From assembly GCA_027001345.1 (NCBI GenBank), contig JALTMS010000247.1, positions 1-6,076 of the forward strand: a DNA stretch of 6,076 nt, given 5' to 3'. The position numbers and the translations under genes are program-made. Every line of letters begins with the position of its first letter. The stretch's first letter is position 1. Below, piece after piece: positions 1 to 5,840 of this stretch. The stretch is from Acidobacteriota bacterium. Its GTDB lineage: Bacteria; Acidobacteriota; Polarisedimenticolia; J045. The notes below the pieces were generated by a model that had not been told where the DNA came from, searched no databases, and was given only the letters and a program-made list of their open reading frames with translations.

Positions 1-156
1 CGGCGGTGGCGGGGTCTTCTTCTGGCCCAGATGCTCGGCCGCAGCGAAGGCCAGCCCCAGCAGGCCCATTGCCATCGTGCCCGCGCCGATACGCCGCGTG
101 CCCCGCCGCAGGCCGCCGCTGATCATCCGGCCGAGCAGTCTCTCCGCGTCGAACAT
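1..156 (-). CDS. N-terminal part of a DUF533/YebE-like membrane-associated protein
   Basis: Only the first 52 codons are in the window; the gene continues past the left edge. The ATG is the reverse of bases 154-156, with purine-rich GAGAGG and GAAGGG stretches just upstream on the minus strand. The peptide opens MFDAERLLGRMISGG, then has a basic patch, a glycine/alanine/leucine-rich stretch at about residues 24-40 that could be a membrane segment, and a hydrophilic QKKTPPPP run. An MFDAxxLL opening followed by a Gly/Ala-rich hydrophobic segment is what I recall of DUF533 (YebE-like, TerB-related) proteins, whose function is not established. The family call is tentative because the diagnostic C-terminal domain lies outside the window. 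The reading frame is supported by GC-ending codons and its divergent position relative to the cold-shock gene. Confidence 0.5.
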   Translation of the reverse strand, partial: MFDAERLLGRMISGGLRRGTRRIGAGTMAMGLLGLAFAAAEHLGQKKTPPPP

Positions 157-192
157 TCCCTTCGATCCTCTCCCGTGCCGTCGGCCGCTCCG

Positions 193-223
193 TTGTTCGG
201 CGACTTGCGTGCCATTCTATACT
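193..223 (+). promoter_or_regulatory. Candidate promoter of the cold-shock gene
   Basis: TATACT at 218-223 matches five of six -10 consensus bases and stands out in a GC-rich region. TTGTTC at 193-198 is a possible -35, but the 19-bp spacer is longer than usual. Transcription would start near base 230, giving a leader of about 65 nt before the cold-shock ATG. That is too short for the long structured leader of E. coli cspA. The same AT-rich patch reads TATAGAAT on the minus strand and might serve the divergent gene, but no -35 is visible there. Confidence 0.4.
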
Positions 224-295
224 TGTCCGCGCGAGCGCCGATCGGCTCCGCGAGAGAAAGTGCCGGGCGGTCGGAAAGTGGAGTGTGAGAGGACC

Positions 296-505
296 ATGGC
301 CAGAGGAAAAGTGAAGTGGTTCAACGAGGAAAAGGGTTTCGGCTTCATCTCCCAGGAGGACGGACCCGACGTCTTCGTGCACTACAGCAGCATCGTCGGC
401 GAGGGTTTCAGGACCCTGGCCGAGGGTGAGACCGTCGACTTCGAGGTCGTCGAGACCGACAAGGGCCTGCAGGCCCAGAGCGTGGCCAAACTCGGCGAGA
501 GCTAG
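296..505 (+). CDS. csp: Cold-shock domain protein (CspA family)
   Basis: This is a 69-residue single cold-shock domain protein, the usual length for the family. Such proteins are cytoplasmic OB-fold proteins that bind single-stranded RNA or DNA and act as RNA chaperones. The sequence opens MARGKVKWFNEEKGFGFI. The RNP1 motif KGFGFI is at residues 13-18 and RNP2 VFVHY at 26-30, followed by a conserved IxGEGFRTLxEGExVxFE-type stretch. The ATG at 296 is chosen because it gives the canonical N-terminus and has GAGAGG six to eleven bases upstream; a longer frame running upstream adds only unrelated residues. The gene is preceded by a candidate promoter and stands alone, divergent from the left-edge gene and convergent with the HprK-like gene, whose stop codon overlaps its own. 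Whether it is cold-inducible cannot be told from the sequence. Confidence 0.96.
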   Translation: MARGKVKWFNEEKGFGFISQEDGPDVFVHYSSIVGEGFRTLAEGETVDFEVVETDKGLQAQSVAKLGES

Positions 506-509
506 CTCT
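498..509. repeat. 12-bp palindrome spanning two overlapping convergent stop codons
   Basis: AGAGCTAGCTCT is a perfect palindrome centred between bases 503 and 504. It contains the TAG of the cold-shock gene (503-505) and, on the other strand, the TAG of the HprK-like gene (504-502), so both genes end AGC TAG (Ser-stop). There is no loop and no T-run on either side, so I do not call it an intrinsic terminator. Confidence 0.7.
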
Positions 510-1512
510 TCGAAAACAGCTCCTCGATCAGGGCCGCGGTGGGTGCCGGTGCGCCGGTCTCCACCGCCCAGCAGGGCACTCCCTTCAGCGCCGAGGCCAG
601 GCAGCTCAGCCAGCCGCCGTCTCCGGCGCGCTGCGCCAGGGCGCCGTCGTGCCGCCGGTTCTGCACTTCCCGGGCCAGCAGGAGCATCGCGCGACTCGCT
701 GCCAGCGGCCGTGCCCGGGGAGGGCCCGGGCGGCCGTGGTCCACCGAGGCGATGGTGCCGTACTCGAGGAGCCGTCCTTGATACTCGGCCAGGCGGGCCT
801 CGAAAGCCGAAGTCGTGCATCGTTGCGGGTCGATACGCAGCACCACCTCCCAGCCCTTCTCGGCCGCCAGGCGGACTCCCGGCAGGGCGGCGAAGGTGGC
901 GATCTCTTCGGGCCGCGGCGGTCCGGAGAAGGTCAGGACGAAGAAGTACGGCGCCGTCGGGTCGGCGCTCGCACGCGCGGCGCCGATGAAAAAGACCCCG
1001 CCCAGGGGTCGGGCCCGGTGCTCGAGTCGGCCGGCGGGGAGCTGTTCGAGATTCAGCGGGCCGGGGGCCTGACCAGCCAGGTCGGCGGCCGCGCCCTGGC
1101 GAATGCCCGGTGCCTTGTGGAAGGGGTGGATCAGGCCGTCGGCCAGAGCGAGGGGAGCCATGTCATCGCCAAGCAGTCGCAGACCCTGATCGAGCAGGGC
1201 CATCGCCAGGGTGGTCTTGCCGGCTCCCGAGGGGCCCGCGATCAGCAGGGCGTTGCGCCCGTCGCTCAGCGCAGCGCCGTGGAGCAGCAAGTAGTCTCCG
1301 ACACGGTCGAGCAGGTGGCGGAAGATGACACCGAAGGCCTGCTCGACGCCGGCTGCGGGCTCGAGCGGGAAAAGATGCGAGTCGATGGTCATTCGGCCGG
1401 GAGGCGGGTCGAGGCAGACCTCCACGACGGTGGCGGGCCGGTCGTCGGTGACGAGGAAGGCGCCGAGCCGGGCGTCGAGGACCCGGCACAGCTCGACCGA
1501 GTCCGTGATCAC
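502..1512 (-). CDS. HPr kinase-like P-loop protein (HprK-related)
   Basis: With the GTG start at 1512 this is 336 residues. It shares the HPr kinase/phosphorylase core: an LLLHGAAL strand with His78 where HprK has its catalytic His, Walker A GPSGAGKT at 93-100, and the acidic pair GDD at about 115-117 matching the ADD of HprK. These proteins probably phosphorylate a protein or peptide using ATP; the substrate is unknown. The HprK signature region that recognises HPr is not recognisable, and there is no HPr/PTS, PqqD-like or lasso-peptide gene nearby, so a true HPr kinase is unlikely. Start choice: the frame stays open to a GTG at 1758, but that would overlap the start of the divergent radical SAM gene, and codons at about 1600-1640 include TTA, CTA and AGA, unlike the rest of the gene. 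GTG 1512 has GGAG 11 bases upstream. GTG 1722 is another option. The 3' end overlaps the cold-shock stop. Confidence 0.8.
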   Translation of the reverse strand: MITDSVELCRVLDARLGAFLVTDDRPATVVEVCLDPPPGRMTIDSHLFPLEPAAGVEQAFGVIFRHLLDRVGDYLLLHGAALSDGRNALLIAGPSGAGKTTLAMALLDQGLRLLGDDMAPLALADGLIHPFHKAPGIRQGAAADLAGQAPGPLNLEQLPAGRLEHRARPLGGVFFIGAARASADPTAPYFFVLTFSGPPRPEEIATFAALPGVRLAAEKGWEVVLRIDPQRCTTSAFEARLAEYQGRLLEYGTIASVDHGRPGPPRARPLAASRAMLLLAREVQNRRHDGALAQRAGDGGWLSCLASALKGVPCWAVETGAPAPTAALIEELFSKS

Positions 1513-1604
1513 CCGGACTCGGGCTCCGAGGAGATCGAGCTGGCGTACGAGGGGGTCGATCGCAGCCTCCAGGGCAGTGGGCTGGCCGGGTGGGGGCCAA
1601 CGCC

Positions 1605-1612
1605 AGTATAGT
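1605..1612. promoter_or_regulatory. Candidate back-to-back -10 elements between divergent genes
   Basis: AGTATAGT reads TATAGT on the plus strand (1607-1612) and TATACT on the minus strand (1610-1605), each five of six to the -10 consensus. It is the only AT-rich patch between the radical SAM start (1700) and the preferred HprK-like start (1512). It would give leaders of roughly 80-90 nt in both directions. No convincing -35 hexamer is seen at 16-19 bp on either side. The rest of 1513-1699 shows nothing else I can name. Confidence 0.3.
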
Positions 1613-1699
1613 AAGGCCCTGGAGATGAGATAGCGTGCGCTTCTTCCCGCGCCCCGAGCAGGGCGCCTCGGCCGGGAGGCCTTCTCGGGCGGCGGCTCG

Positions 1700-2614
1700 A
1701 TGAGCCCCGCTGGAGGTTCCACCCCCGGCCCCCAAAGCCGCGAGGCCTTCAGCTTCACCCGTCATCCGAGAAGGCTCGGTCGGCGGCGCTACGCCTACGC
1801 CGTACTCTCCCGCCGGGCGCGGGGAATTTCGGTTGGCCTGAATCTCAATCCCGACAAGGTCTGCAATTTCGATTGTCTCTACTGCCAGGTCGATCGCAGC
1901 CAGCCGCCCACCGAGCGGCGGGTCGATGAGTCGGTGCTGCTGGCCGAGCTGGCGGAGATTCTCCAAGTGGCGGCTGCCGGGCAACTCGACGCCCTGGCGT
2001 CTGTCGAAGGTGTCGCACCGTCCTACCGGAGGATTGCCGACGTGGCGTTTTCCGGGGATGGGGAACCGACGAGCTATCCGCGCTGGGCGGAGCTGGTCAC
2101 GAGTGTCGGGGAGGTCATCGAGAGATGTCTACCGGGGACCCCCATGACGCTGATCACCAATGCGAGCCTGTTCCACCGGCCGCGGGTACTCAGGGGCCTC
2201 GATGCCCTCGCGGCTCGCGGCGGGCGGGTATGGGCCAAACTGGATGCGGGTACGGAAGACTTCTACCGCCGGGTGGCGGTGACGAAGATTCCCTTCTCTC
2301 GCATCATGGAAAACATCGAGGAGGAGGCCCGCCGCCGCCCCCTCGTCATCCAAAGCCTGTTCTTCGAGCAAGCGGGGTGTGCTCCCGCGGCCGGCGAGAT
2401 CGAAGCCTATGCCGCGAGGCTCTCCGGCCTGGTCGCTGCGGGCGGCATGTTGCACGGTGTGCAACTGACGACCGTGGCCCGCCGACCGCCGCGCCCGGAG
2501 ATTCGGGCGCTCGATGCCGCGGCTCTCGAGGGGATCGCGCAGGTCGTACGCGCTGCTGTCCCGTCGGTAGACGTGCAGGTCTATCCCGCCACTATGGGAC
2601 GGACGCAAGGATGA
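1700..2614 (+). CDS. Radical SAM protein of unknown function (COG0731-like)
   Basis: The 304-residue protein carries the radical SAM iron-sulfur motif CX3CX2C (Cys55, Cys59, Cys62, in VCNFDCLYCQ) within a conserved NLNPDKVCNFDC stretch. It then has FSGDGEPT at 117-124, the GGE-like S-adenosylmethionine-binding motif, ITNASLFHRP at about 151-160, and a WAKLDAGTEDFY segment. By family knowledge it binds a 4Fe-4S cluster and cleaves S-adenosylmethionine to a 5'-deoxyadenosyl radical; the substrate is not known. The motif order resembles the COG0731 group, related to the wyosine tRNA enzyme TYW1, but it is shorter and I cannot assign that reaction. ATG 1700 is the first start after an in-frame stop at 1631-1633; its ribosome-binding site is weak. 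Conserved sequence begins near residue 16, so the start is reasonable. The gene lies 48 nt upstream of the RNase E/G gene and is probably co-transcribed with it. Confidence 0.9.
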   Translation: MSPAGGSTPGPQSREAFSFTRHPRRLGRRRYAYAVLSRRARGISVGLNLNPDKVCNFDCLYCQVDRSQPPTERRVDESVLLAELAEILQVAAAGQLDALASVEGVAPSYRRIADVAFSGDGEPTSYPRWAELVTSVGEVIERCLPGTPMTLITNASLFHRPRVLRGLDALAARGGRVWAKLDAGTEDFYRRVAVTKIPFSRIMENIEEEARRRPLVIQSLFFEQAGCAPAAGEIEAYAARLSGLVAAGGMLHGVQLTTVARRPPRPEIRALDAAALEGIAQVVRAAVPSVDVQVYPATMGRTQG

Positions 2615-2650
2615 CGAGCGACGAAGGTGCGGCGCGGCGCGACCTCCAGT

Positions 2651-2665
2651 GGAGATCGGTCAGTG
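2651..2665 (+). promoter_or_regulatory. Ribosome-binding site that sets the RNase E/G start
   Basis: GGAG at 2651-2654 lies eight bases before GTG 2663. This favours 2663 over the upstream in-frame GTG at 2627, which adds 12 unrelated residues, and over ATG 2690, which matches the start of the conserved MLIN segment but has only a poor AGAAG four bases away. Confidence 0.6.
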
Positions 2666-4690
2666 AGCGAAAAAAAGAAAAGAAGCCTGATGTTGATCAA
2701 CGTCACCCACGCAGAGGAGAGTCGGGTGGCGATCGTGACCGAAGGGGTGCTCGAGACTTTTGAAATCGAGACCTTCGATCATCGATCGACGAAGGGCAAT
2801 ATCTACAAGGGCAAGATCGAAACGGTTCATGTCGGTCTACAGGCCTGTTTCGTCGATATCGGCGATGAGCGTGCCGGCTTCCTTCCCCTCGACGAGGTGA
2901 ATTTCAAGATCCATCCCGCGCGGGGCGACCAGTCGCGAGGTCGGATCGAGCACCATCTGCAGCGCAACCAGGAGTTGCTGGTGCAGGTGGTGCGGGATGC
3001 CTATGGCAGCAAGCCGCCGACTCTCTCGACCTACTTCTCGCTGCCCGGCCGCTACCTGGTGCTCACGCCTCACGATTCGAGCGCCGGTATCTCGCGCAAA
3101 TTGGACGACAAGCAACGCGAGAAGTTGCGCAAGACTCTCGACAGCCTGCCGACGCCGGAGGGTTTCGGCCTGATCGTGCGAACTGCGGGAGCGACAGCGA
3201 CCAAGGCCGAGTTGCAGCGAGATCTCAAGTACCTGACTCGCCTGTGGGAGAAGATCGAGGCCGCCGCGCAGCTCCGCGCCCCGAAACTGATCTACCAGGA
3301 GCGCAGTCTGGTGATCCGGGCGATTCGCGATCTCTACACGCCGGAAATCGACGAGATTCTCGTCGATGACGAGGAGACCTGGAGGGAGATCCAGCAGTTC
3401 TTCGAGATCGTCCTGCCGCACAAGAAGAAGACCGTGCACTTCTATCAGGGTGAACGGCCGCTGTTCAACAAGCACAATCTCGAAGAGCAGATCGAATACA
3501 TTTTCCGTCGCAGCGTGCCGCTCGAGTCGGGCGGTGCACTGGTCTTCGACACCACCGAAGCGTTGACTTCGGTGGATGTCAATTCGGGCCGGATGCGCCA
3601 CGAGGGGCATATTGAGGACACGGCGCTGAAAGCCAACCTGGAAGCGGCTGCGGAGATCGGCCGGCAGCTCAGACTGCGCGATCTGGGCGGGCTGGTGGTG
3701 ATCGACTTCATCGACATGCGGCAATCGAAGAATGTGCGGCAGGTGGAAAAGGCGATGAAGGAGGCGCTGAAGAAGGACAAGGCGCGCTACGACATCACCC
3801 GCATCTCGCGTCTCGGCCTGATGGAGATTTCCCGACAACGCCTCAATCCGAACAAGACTTCCCTGCGCTACACCGACTGCCCGACCTGCGACGGAACGGG
3901 ATCGATCAAGACTGTCGAGGCTGCGGCGCTGGGGGTTCTGCGTCGGCTTCAGACTCGGGTCGTCAAGGGCGACCTCGAGCGCATCGAGGTGGTCGTTCCC
4001 CAGGAGGTCGCCGAGTACGTGCTCAACGCCAAGCGGCGGGAGCTGGCTCGCTGGGAGGAGCGCTTCGACACCCGCATCGTGATCCACGCTCGTGCGGGGA
4101 TGAAGCGCGACGAAATGGAAGTGCTGACCGAGGTGCGCAGCAAGTCCTCCGAGCATCGTCCCGTCGTCGCGGCTCCCGTGCACAGCGAAATCATGGCTGC
4201 GATCGAGGAAGAGCAGGAAGACGAGGATGCCACGGGAGCCGGGTCGGGTGAGGCGGCCGGTGCCGAGGGCAGCGAGGCGCCGAAGAAGAAGCGCCGTCGT
4301 CGCCGTCGCCGCAGGAAAAAGAGTGTCTTGACCAGCGAGGCTTCTGAGGGTGCGGACGCGGCCGAGGGGAACGAGGCGGAAGAGGTCACGGAGTCTCCGG
4401 TGGCGGAGGAGATCGAGGCTGGCGCTGACGAAGGTGCGGGTGAGGAAGGCACCGAGGCGCCGAAGAAGAAGCGCCGTCGCCGCCGTCGCCGCAAGAAGAG
4501 TGGAGGCAACGGAGCCGAGGTCGAGGCGGGAGGCGATGAGCCTGCGGAGGTCGAGGCGGCGAAGCAAGCCCCTGTCGCGCCGCTGGCCGCCGTGTCGGCT
4601 CTCGATGCGGACGCCGAGCAGGGTCCGCATCCGCGTCCCCGCTGGTGGATTCGAGCAATCGGCGAGGCCGAGTCGGTGACGGCGGAGTAG
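2663..4690 (+). CDS. rng: Ribonuclease E/G family endoribonuclease with Lys/Arg-rich tail
   Basis: With GTG 2663 the protein has 675 residues. The RNase E/G catalytic core fills about residues 10-500. In order: MLINVTHAEE start segment, S1 RNA-binding domain (about 45-120), the 5'-end sensor motif GLIVRTAG near 169-176 (Arg173-Thr174 match E. coli RNase E Arg169-Thr170), and the DNase I-like catalytic part with LTSVDVNSG (Asp305) and VVIDFIDM (Asp348), the metal-binding aspartates 303 and 346 of E. coli. DCPTCDGTG (Cys406, Cys409) is the zinc-link for dimer pairing. All key residues are present, so an active single-strand-specific endonuclease for rRNA processing and mRNA decay is expected. 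After residue 500 comes an acidic, low-complexity tail with two Lys/Arg blocks (about 541-553 and 601-612), probable RNA-binding sites, ending in an aromatic PRWWIRAIGEAE. It is longer than E. coli RNase G (489) but far shorter than RNase E (1061), so rng versus rne is a naming choice. It probably shares a transcript with the upstream radical SAM gene. Confidence 0.96.
   Translation: MSEKKKRSLMLINVTHAEESRVAIVTEGVLETFEIETFDHRSTKGNIYKGKIETVHVGLQACFVDIGDERAGFLPLDEVNFKIHPARGDQSRGRIEHHLQRNQELLVQVVRDAYGSKPPTLSTYFSLPGRYLVLTPHDSSAGISRKLDDKQREKLRKTLDSLPTPEGFGLIVRTAGATATKAELQRDLKYLTRLWEKIEAAAQLRAPKLIYQERSLVIRAIRDLYTPEIDEILVDDEETWREIQQFFEIVLPHKKKTVHFYQGERPLFNKHNLEEQIEYIFRRSVPLESGGALVFDTTEALTSVDVNSGRMRHEGHIEDTALKANLEAAAEIGRQLRLRDLGGLVVIDFIDMRQSKNVRQVEKAMKEALKKDKARYDITRISRLGLMEISRQRLNPNKTSLRYTDCPTCDGTGSIKTVEAAALGVLRRLQTRVVKGDLERIEVVVPQEVAEYVLNAKRRELARWEERFDTRIVIHARAGMKRDEMEVLTEVRSKSSEHRPVVAAPVHSEIMAAIEEEQEDEDATGAGSGEAAGAEGSEAPKKKRRRRRRRRKKSVLTSEASEGADAAEGNEAEEVTESPVAEEIEAGADEGAGEEGTEAPKKKRRRRRRRKKSGGNGAEVEAGGDEPAEVEAAKQAPVAPLAAVSALDADAEQGPHPRPRWWIRAIGEAESVTAE
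4274..4324 (+). repeat. Lys/Arg-rich tail repeat, copy 1 (within RNase E/G)
   Basis: This copy encodes EAPKKK, eight arginines, KKS. It matches copy 2 exactly 180 nt (60 codons) downstream at 39 of the first 40 bases (only 4300 differs) and then carries one extra codon. Alternating CGC and CGT arginine codons show the similarity is at the DNA level and not only in the protein. It is flanked by acidic Glu/Ala/Gly-rich sequence. Confidence 0.85.
4454..4501 (+). repeat. Lys/Arg-rich tail repeat, copy 2 (within RNase E/G)
   Basis: This copy encodes EAPKKK, seven arginines, KKS. Weaker similarity extends upstream of the repeat: both copies are preceded by a Gly/Ala/Glu stretch reading GAEGS or GEEGT before EAP. 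This suggests duplication of a unit of about 60 residues followed by divergence of the acidic spacer. Confidence 0.85.
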
Positions 4691-4694
4691 GCGC

Positions 4695-5762
4695 TCAGCT
4701 CTCGGAAAGCCGGGCGCGGATCTGGGCCAGAATCGCCAGAGCTTCTTCCTGGGGTGTTTCGGCGCCGATGTCGAGACCGGCCGGGGCGTACGGGAGTCCG
4801 TCCGCGCTGCGGGCCAGCTCGGGGTGCTTCCGCTGCAGGCTGGTCAGCACTCGCTCGGAGCGCTCTCGCGGGCCGAACAGGCCGACATAACGACAGCGGT
4901 TGCCGAGCAAGAGGGCGAGCAGGCGCAGGTCGTCGTCGAAATCGTGGGTGGCGAGGATGGCGATCGTCTGGTGGTCGATCGGCACGCTGGTCTCGAGGCG
5001 ATCGGGGCCCGCCACGATCACCCGATCAGCGAGTCGAAAGCGTCCCTTGTTGGCGCAGGCCGGGTCGGGATCGACGATCCAGACATGCCAGCCGAGTTCC
5101 TTGCTGATCCGCACCAGTGGACAGACATCGAGTCCACCGCCGAAGATCGTCAGCAACGGGGGTGGGGCGAGCCGTTCGATCAGGGCTTCGACTTCGATCG
5201 CGCCGGCGGCGTAGGTCATTCTGCGTGCTCCGCCGACTTCTCCTGCGGACAGCAGATCACGCCGGATGTCGTGATCGAGCGTCTCCGGCGCCGGAGGCGA
5301 GAAGAGTTGGCCCTGGTCATCGAGGACCCAGCGCGTTCCCGGTGGAGGGGCTCCTGCGCCCCGAGAGGCGAAGACGGTAGCCAGGGCGAACGTCCTTCGT
5401 TGCTCGAGGCACTCGCGCAGCAGTCGGATCGGCAGTTCGTCGGGTCGACCACTGAGGGGCTCGAGCAGCACGTGGTTTTCGGCCGCGGCACCCCCGATGC
5501 TGGCGGTGTTGTCCTGCGAAGTGAAGATGCACAGTTCCGGTCTGCTCGCCGCGGCAATCTTCCGCGCGCGGGCATGCAGCGCCTTCTCCACGTTGCGTCC
5601 ACTGAGCAGGCCGGCCTGGTGACCGCCTTCGATCAGCAACATTCGTGCTCCCGGGCGGCGGTAGCAGGGGCCGAGGGTGCGCACCAGGGTGGCCAGCACC
5701 ATGGAGGGGCCGGAGCAGCCGACGCTGTCATAGGCCTCGATGATGTCTGCGATATCTTTCAT
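4695..5762 (-). CDS. XdhC/CoxI family protein (molybdenum cofactor chaperone-like)
   Basis: The 355-residue protein has the two-part XdhC layout. The N-terminal XdhC/CoxI domain (about 1-70) contains VLATLVRTLGPCYRRPGARMLL. The C-terminal Rossmann-like XdhC domain (about 200-345) has LTIFGGG at about 204-210, GWHVWIVDPDP, ATHDFDDDL, YVGLFGPRER and the hallmark GLDIGAETPQEEALAIL near the end. Family members insert or deliver molybdenum cofactor to xanthine dehydrogenase or CO dehydrogenase-type enzymes. Two N-domain motifs are altered: the usual SGGC(V/L)E reads SGRNVE (54-59), and the usual GCGG-type segment reads GGAAAENHVLLEPL. No molybdenum hydroxylase gene is in the window, so the partner is unknown. 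ATG 5762 is chosen because it starts the conserved MKDIADIIEAYDS segment; an in-frame TTG at 5831 would add 23 unlikely residues. The stop lies four bases from the RNase stop, tail to tail. Confidence 0.87.
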   Translation of the reverse strand: MKDIADIIEAYDSVGCSGPSMVLATLVRTLGPCYRRPGARMLLIEGGHQAGLLSGRNVEKALHARARKIAAASRPELCIFTSQDNTASIGGAAAENHVLLEPLSGRPDELPIRLLRECLEQRRTFALATVFASRGAGAPPPGTRWVLDDQGQLFSPPAPETLDHDIRRDLLSAGEVGGARRMTYAAGAIEVEALIERLAPPPLLTIFGGGLDVCPLVRISKELGWHVWIVDPDPACANKGRFRLADRVIVAGPDRLETSVPIDHQTIAILATHDFDDDLRLLALLLGNRCRYVGLFGPRERSERVLTSLQRKHPELARSADGLPYAPAGLDIGAETPQEEALAILAQIRARLSES

Positions 5763-5796
5763 GACCTGCCGTTTCCGGCGGATGGGGGAGGAGAAG

Positions 5797-5805
5797 ATTA
5801 TCCCA
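5797..5805 (-). promoter_or_regulatory. Candidate extended -10 element upstream of the XdhC-like gene
   Basis: On the minus strand the sequence reads TGGGATAAT, a TGN extended -10 with GATAAT (reverse of 5797-5802). It lies about 35 bases upstream of the ATG at 5762, in an AT-richer patch between two genes. No good -35 is visible at the usual distance, though an extended -10 can do without one. The XdhC-like gene might instead be read from the gene upstream, whose stop is 78 bases before its ATG. Confidence 0.35.
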
Positions 5806-5840
5806 CCATATTCACGAACCTTCGAGTCCAACCGTCGCAG

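Noticed and set aside
77..295. N-terminal extension of the cold-shock protein upstream of ATG 296
   Set aside because: It would add 73 Arg/Pro-rich residues that overlap the divergent gene. The canonical start with a good ribosome-binding site is at 296.
498..509. Bidirectional intrinsic terminator between the cold-shock and HprK-like genes
   Set aside because: The palindrome has no loop bases, short arms and no following T-run on either strand.
649..1611. Plus-strand open frame (320 codons) opposite the HprK-like gene
   Set aside because: It is antisense to a frame with Walker A and HprK core motifs. Its own translation shows no recognisable domain and no ribosome-binding site.
1163..1984. 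Minus-strand open frame crossing the kinase/radical SAM divergent region
   Set aside because: It covers parts of two well-supported genes in the wrong frame and reads as low-complexity Arg/Pro sequence.
4274..4501. CRISPR-like or intergenic repeat array
   Set aside because: There are only two copies, they are in frame within the RNase E/G gene, and they encode a Lys/Arg-rich motif.
2837..4630. Long minus-strand open frame (597 codons) opposite RNase E/G
   Set aside because: It is fully antisense to a gene with every RNase E/G catalytic motif. The translation is Leu/Arg/His-rich with no domain. High GC content makes such shadow frames common.
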